Made by a program: the position numbers and the translations under genes. A stretch of 23,480 nt of DNA from NBML01 sp029939535 (GTDB lineage: Bacteria > Desulfobacterota > Desulfobacteria > Desulfobacterales > Desulfobacteraceae), in the NCBI GenBank assembly GCA_029939535.1, contig JAOZST010000049.1:1-23480 (forward strand), read 5' to 3'. This document shows, piece by piece, positions 21,993 to 23,480 of the stretch. The notes below the pieces were generated by a model. It searched no databases and was not told the DNA's origin. It saw only the letters and a list, made by a program, of their open reading frames with translations. Position 1 is the first letter of the stretch. Every line of letters begins with the position of its first letter.

Positions 21993-23369
21993 ATGAAAAA
22001 TATGAGTACAGATTCTTTGCACCCTAAAACCTTTGAAATTATTCTGGAAAGCATTTCCGACGGTGTTTTTACAGTGGATCACGGATGGAAAATCATAACC
22101 TTTAACCGGGCAGCTGAAATTATCACTGGTATTCCCCGGAAAGAAGCAATTGGCAAACACTGCTGGAATGTTTTTCGTTCAGACATGTGCCAGAACGGGT
22201 GTGCCCTGAAAAAAACCATGAAAGAGGCCAAGCCTTTCACCTCTTCTTCCACCTTTATTACCACTGCCGATAAAAAACAGATTCCCATCAGCTTGTCCAC
22301 TTCACTCTTAAAGGACAAACAGGGCCGGGTGGTGGGGGGAGTGGAAATCTTCAGGGACCGCAGCCAGATTGAGGAACTTAGAAAGCATATTTATGCGGAT
22401 TACAGGATGGGGGATATTATTTCCAGCAATGCAGCCATGGCAAAGATTTTCCAGATTCTCCCCCAGGTAGCTGAAAGTGACAGCACTGTACTCATATCCG
22501 GAGAAACCGGGACTGGAAAAGAGTTGATGACCCGGGCCATCCACAACCTGAGTCTCCGCAGGGATAAAGCCTGTATCGCCATCAATTGCGGGGCCCTGCC
22601 CGATACTCTTCTGGAATCTGAATTGTTCGGATATAAGGCAGGTGCATTTACCCATGCAGTTAAAGACAAACCAGGATATTTTGCCCTGGCAGACAAGGGA
22701 ACTATTTTATTGGATGAAATCGGTGATACCAGTGCAGCCTTTCAGGTGAGACTGCTCCGGGTATTGGAAAAGCATGAATTCCAACCCCTGGGTGGAGTTG
22801 AAAAGGAGAAAACCGATGTCAGGATTATTGCTGCCACCAATAAGGACCTTTCCCAGCTCATTGAGGAGGGGTCTTTTCGTCAGGATCTCTTTTACAGAAT
22901 CAATGTCATCCAGATAAAACTGCCGCCCCTGAGACGGCGCATGGAGGATATTCCCCTTCTTGTGAACCACTTTATTGACAAATTAAACCGGATCAGGGGA
23001 AAATCCATCAGTGGGATTGACCAGGGTGCTCTTGCCATGCTCATGGCCCACGATTTTCCCGGTAATATCCGGGAATTGGAAAATATTATTGAACATGCCT
23101 TTGTCCTGTGCTTTGAGGGGGAAATAAAGGCAGAACACCTGCCCGGGAATCTGAACCGGCATTCCATGGCGGAACTGGATCATCAGATTTCCCAGGATCC
23201 ACTCAAGGCTGCTGAGATTAATGTAATCATAGCAGTTCTCAAAAAAAATAATTATGACCGCCAGGCAGCAGCCCGGGAACTCGGTATCCATAAGAGCACC
23301 TTGTTTCGCAAAATTGAAAAACTGGGTATTATCCTGCCGAAAATTGATGGAAGATATAAACGGCAATAG
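21993..23369 (+). CDS. PAS-domain sigma-54-dependent transcriptional activator
   Basis: 458 residues from the ATG at 21993; a TTG at 21960 or an ATG at 22002 are possible alternatives. The PAS domain (about 12-130) includes three cysteines in KHCWNVFRSDMCQNGCAL, suggesting redox or metal sensing. The AAA+ domain (about 145-370) has Walker A GETGTGKE, ELFGYKAGAFTHA (the sigma-54 contact loop, usually GAFTGA or GAFTDA), Walker B GTILLDEIGD and the sensor/arginine-finger segment FRQDLFYRINV. A Fis-type helix-turn-helix ends the protein (AARELGIHKSTLFRKIEKLGI). It activates RpoN promoters and is the obvious candidate for the one at 19600-19615. Its place beside an ATPase/NifX cluster matches the regulator of the Desulfovibrio ORP operons, although that equivalence is inferred. 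It is cotranscribed with the hybrid kinase. Confidence 0.9.
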   Translation: MKNMSTDSLHPKTFEIILESISDGVFTVDHGWKIITFNRAAEIITGIPRKEAIGKHCWNVFRSDMCQNGCALKKTMKEAKPFTSSSTFITTADKKQIPISLSTSLLKDKQGRVVGGVEIFRDRSQIEELRKHIYADYRMGDIISSNAAMAKIFQILPQVAESDSTVLISGETGTGKELMTRAIHNLSLRRDKACIAINCGALPDTLLESELFGYKAGAFTHAVKDKPGYFALADKGTILLDEIGDTSAAFQVRLLRVLEKHEFQPLGGVEKEKTDVRIIAATNKDLSQLIEEGSFRQDLFYRINVIQIKLPPLRRRMEDIPLLVNHFIDKLNRIRGKSISGIDQGALAMLMAHDFPGNIRELENIIEHAFVLCFEGEIKAEHLPGNLNRHSMAELDHQISQDPLKAAEINVIIAVLKKNNYDRQAAARELGIHKSTLFRKIEKLGIILPKIDGRYKRQ

Positions 23370-23431
23370 TTTTTTATTCCATTTGTGTTTTTGTTCTCTG
23401 CAGTTCCATCCCAATGATTTAAGGTTATAGG

Positions 23432-23480
23432 AATTTGCATTTACCCATTAGGCTTTAGCTAACAGCCAACAGCTAATGGC
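23432..23480. repeat. GCTAA/TTAGC repeat element, cut by the right window edge
   Basis: AATTTGCATTTA (23434-23445 region) is followed by CCATTAG and its inverse CTAATGG with an inner GGCT-AGCC stem between them. The start and the GCTAATGGC end match the element at 5731-5760. It follows the sigma-54 activator gene and continues beyond the window. Confidence 0.55.

Noticed and set aside
1..23480. CRISPR arrays, rRNA or tRNA genes
   Set aside because: No regularly spaced repeats with unique spacers and no recognisable tRNA or rRNA sequences were seen on reading.

Overview
The window looks like chromosomal DNA of an anaerobic sulfate-reducing deltaproteobacterium of the Desulfobacteraceae type. 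This is inferred from gene content: a PAPS-synthase-like protein, a short CbiX-type chelatase, paired MinD/Mrp-like ATPases carrying ferredoxin inserts, NifX/orange-protein-like proteins and NtrC-family sigma-54 regulators. No rRNA or tRNA gene is visible, so the assignment rests on proteins recognised by eye.

Layout. (1) 1-2698, + strand, visibly A/T-richer than the rest: a radical SAM protein with an ATPase-like N-terminal region, cut by the left window edge. It overlaps a helix-turn-helix/DUF4338 (DruA-family) gene by 32 bases. This is the accessory, probably horizontally acquired, part. (2) 2975-7094, + strand: a fused ATP sulfurylase/APS kinase with unusual sulfurylase active-site residues, a WbpP/TviC-type UDP-HexNAc 4-epimerase and a WbpA/TviB-type UDP-HexNAc 6-dehydrogenase. 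Together they suggest precursor supply for a sulfated, uronic-acid-containing surface glycan. (3) 7098-10320, - strand: a GAF protein, a NarX-type sensor kinase and, just after the kinase, the wreck of its LuxR/NarL-type response regulator, which has lost its receiver domain and has a stop in its DNA-binding domain. (4) 10579-11935, + strand: a ferredoxin fragment, a CbiX-like chelatase and a class I glutamine amidotransferase. (5) 11950-14654, - strand: an exported UshA-like nucleotidase and a DUF547 protein that overlap by one base, behind an AT-rich, Fur-box-like leader. (6) 14842-19437, - strand: a long probable operon with a stand-alone receiver protein, two ferredoxin/MinD ATPases, two NifX/ORP-like proteins, an FmdB-type zinc ribbon and a THUMP rRNA-type methyltransferase. 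(7) 19848-23369, + strand, divergent: a hybrid histidine kinase with a periplasmic solute-binding-type sensor, and a PAS sigma-54 activator.

Regions 6 and 7 appear to form one circuit. A near-perfect sigma-54 promoter (minus strand, 19600-19615) faces the ATPase/NifX operon, and the sigma-54 activator and a kinase are encoded on the other side of the divergent intergenic region. This resembles the sigma-54-controlled orange-protein (ORP) gene clusters known from Desulfovibrio, with a different gene order and added signalling parts.

Three intergenic regions carry related GCTAA/TTAGC hairpin elements. One of them is bracketed by a perfect 12-base direct repeat, as if it had been inserted.
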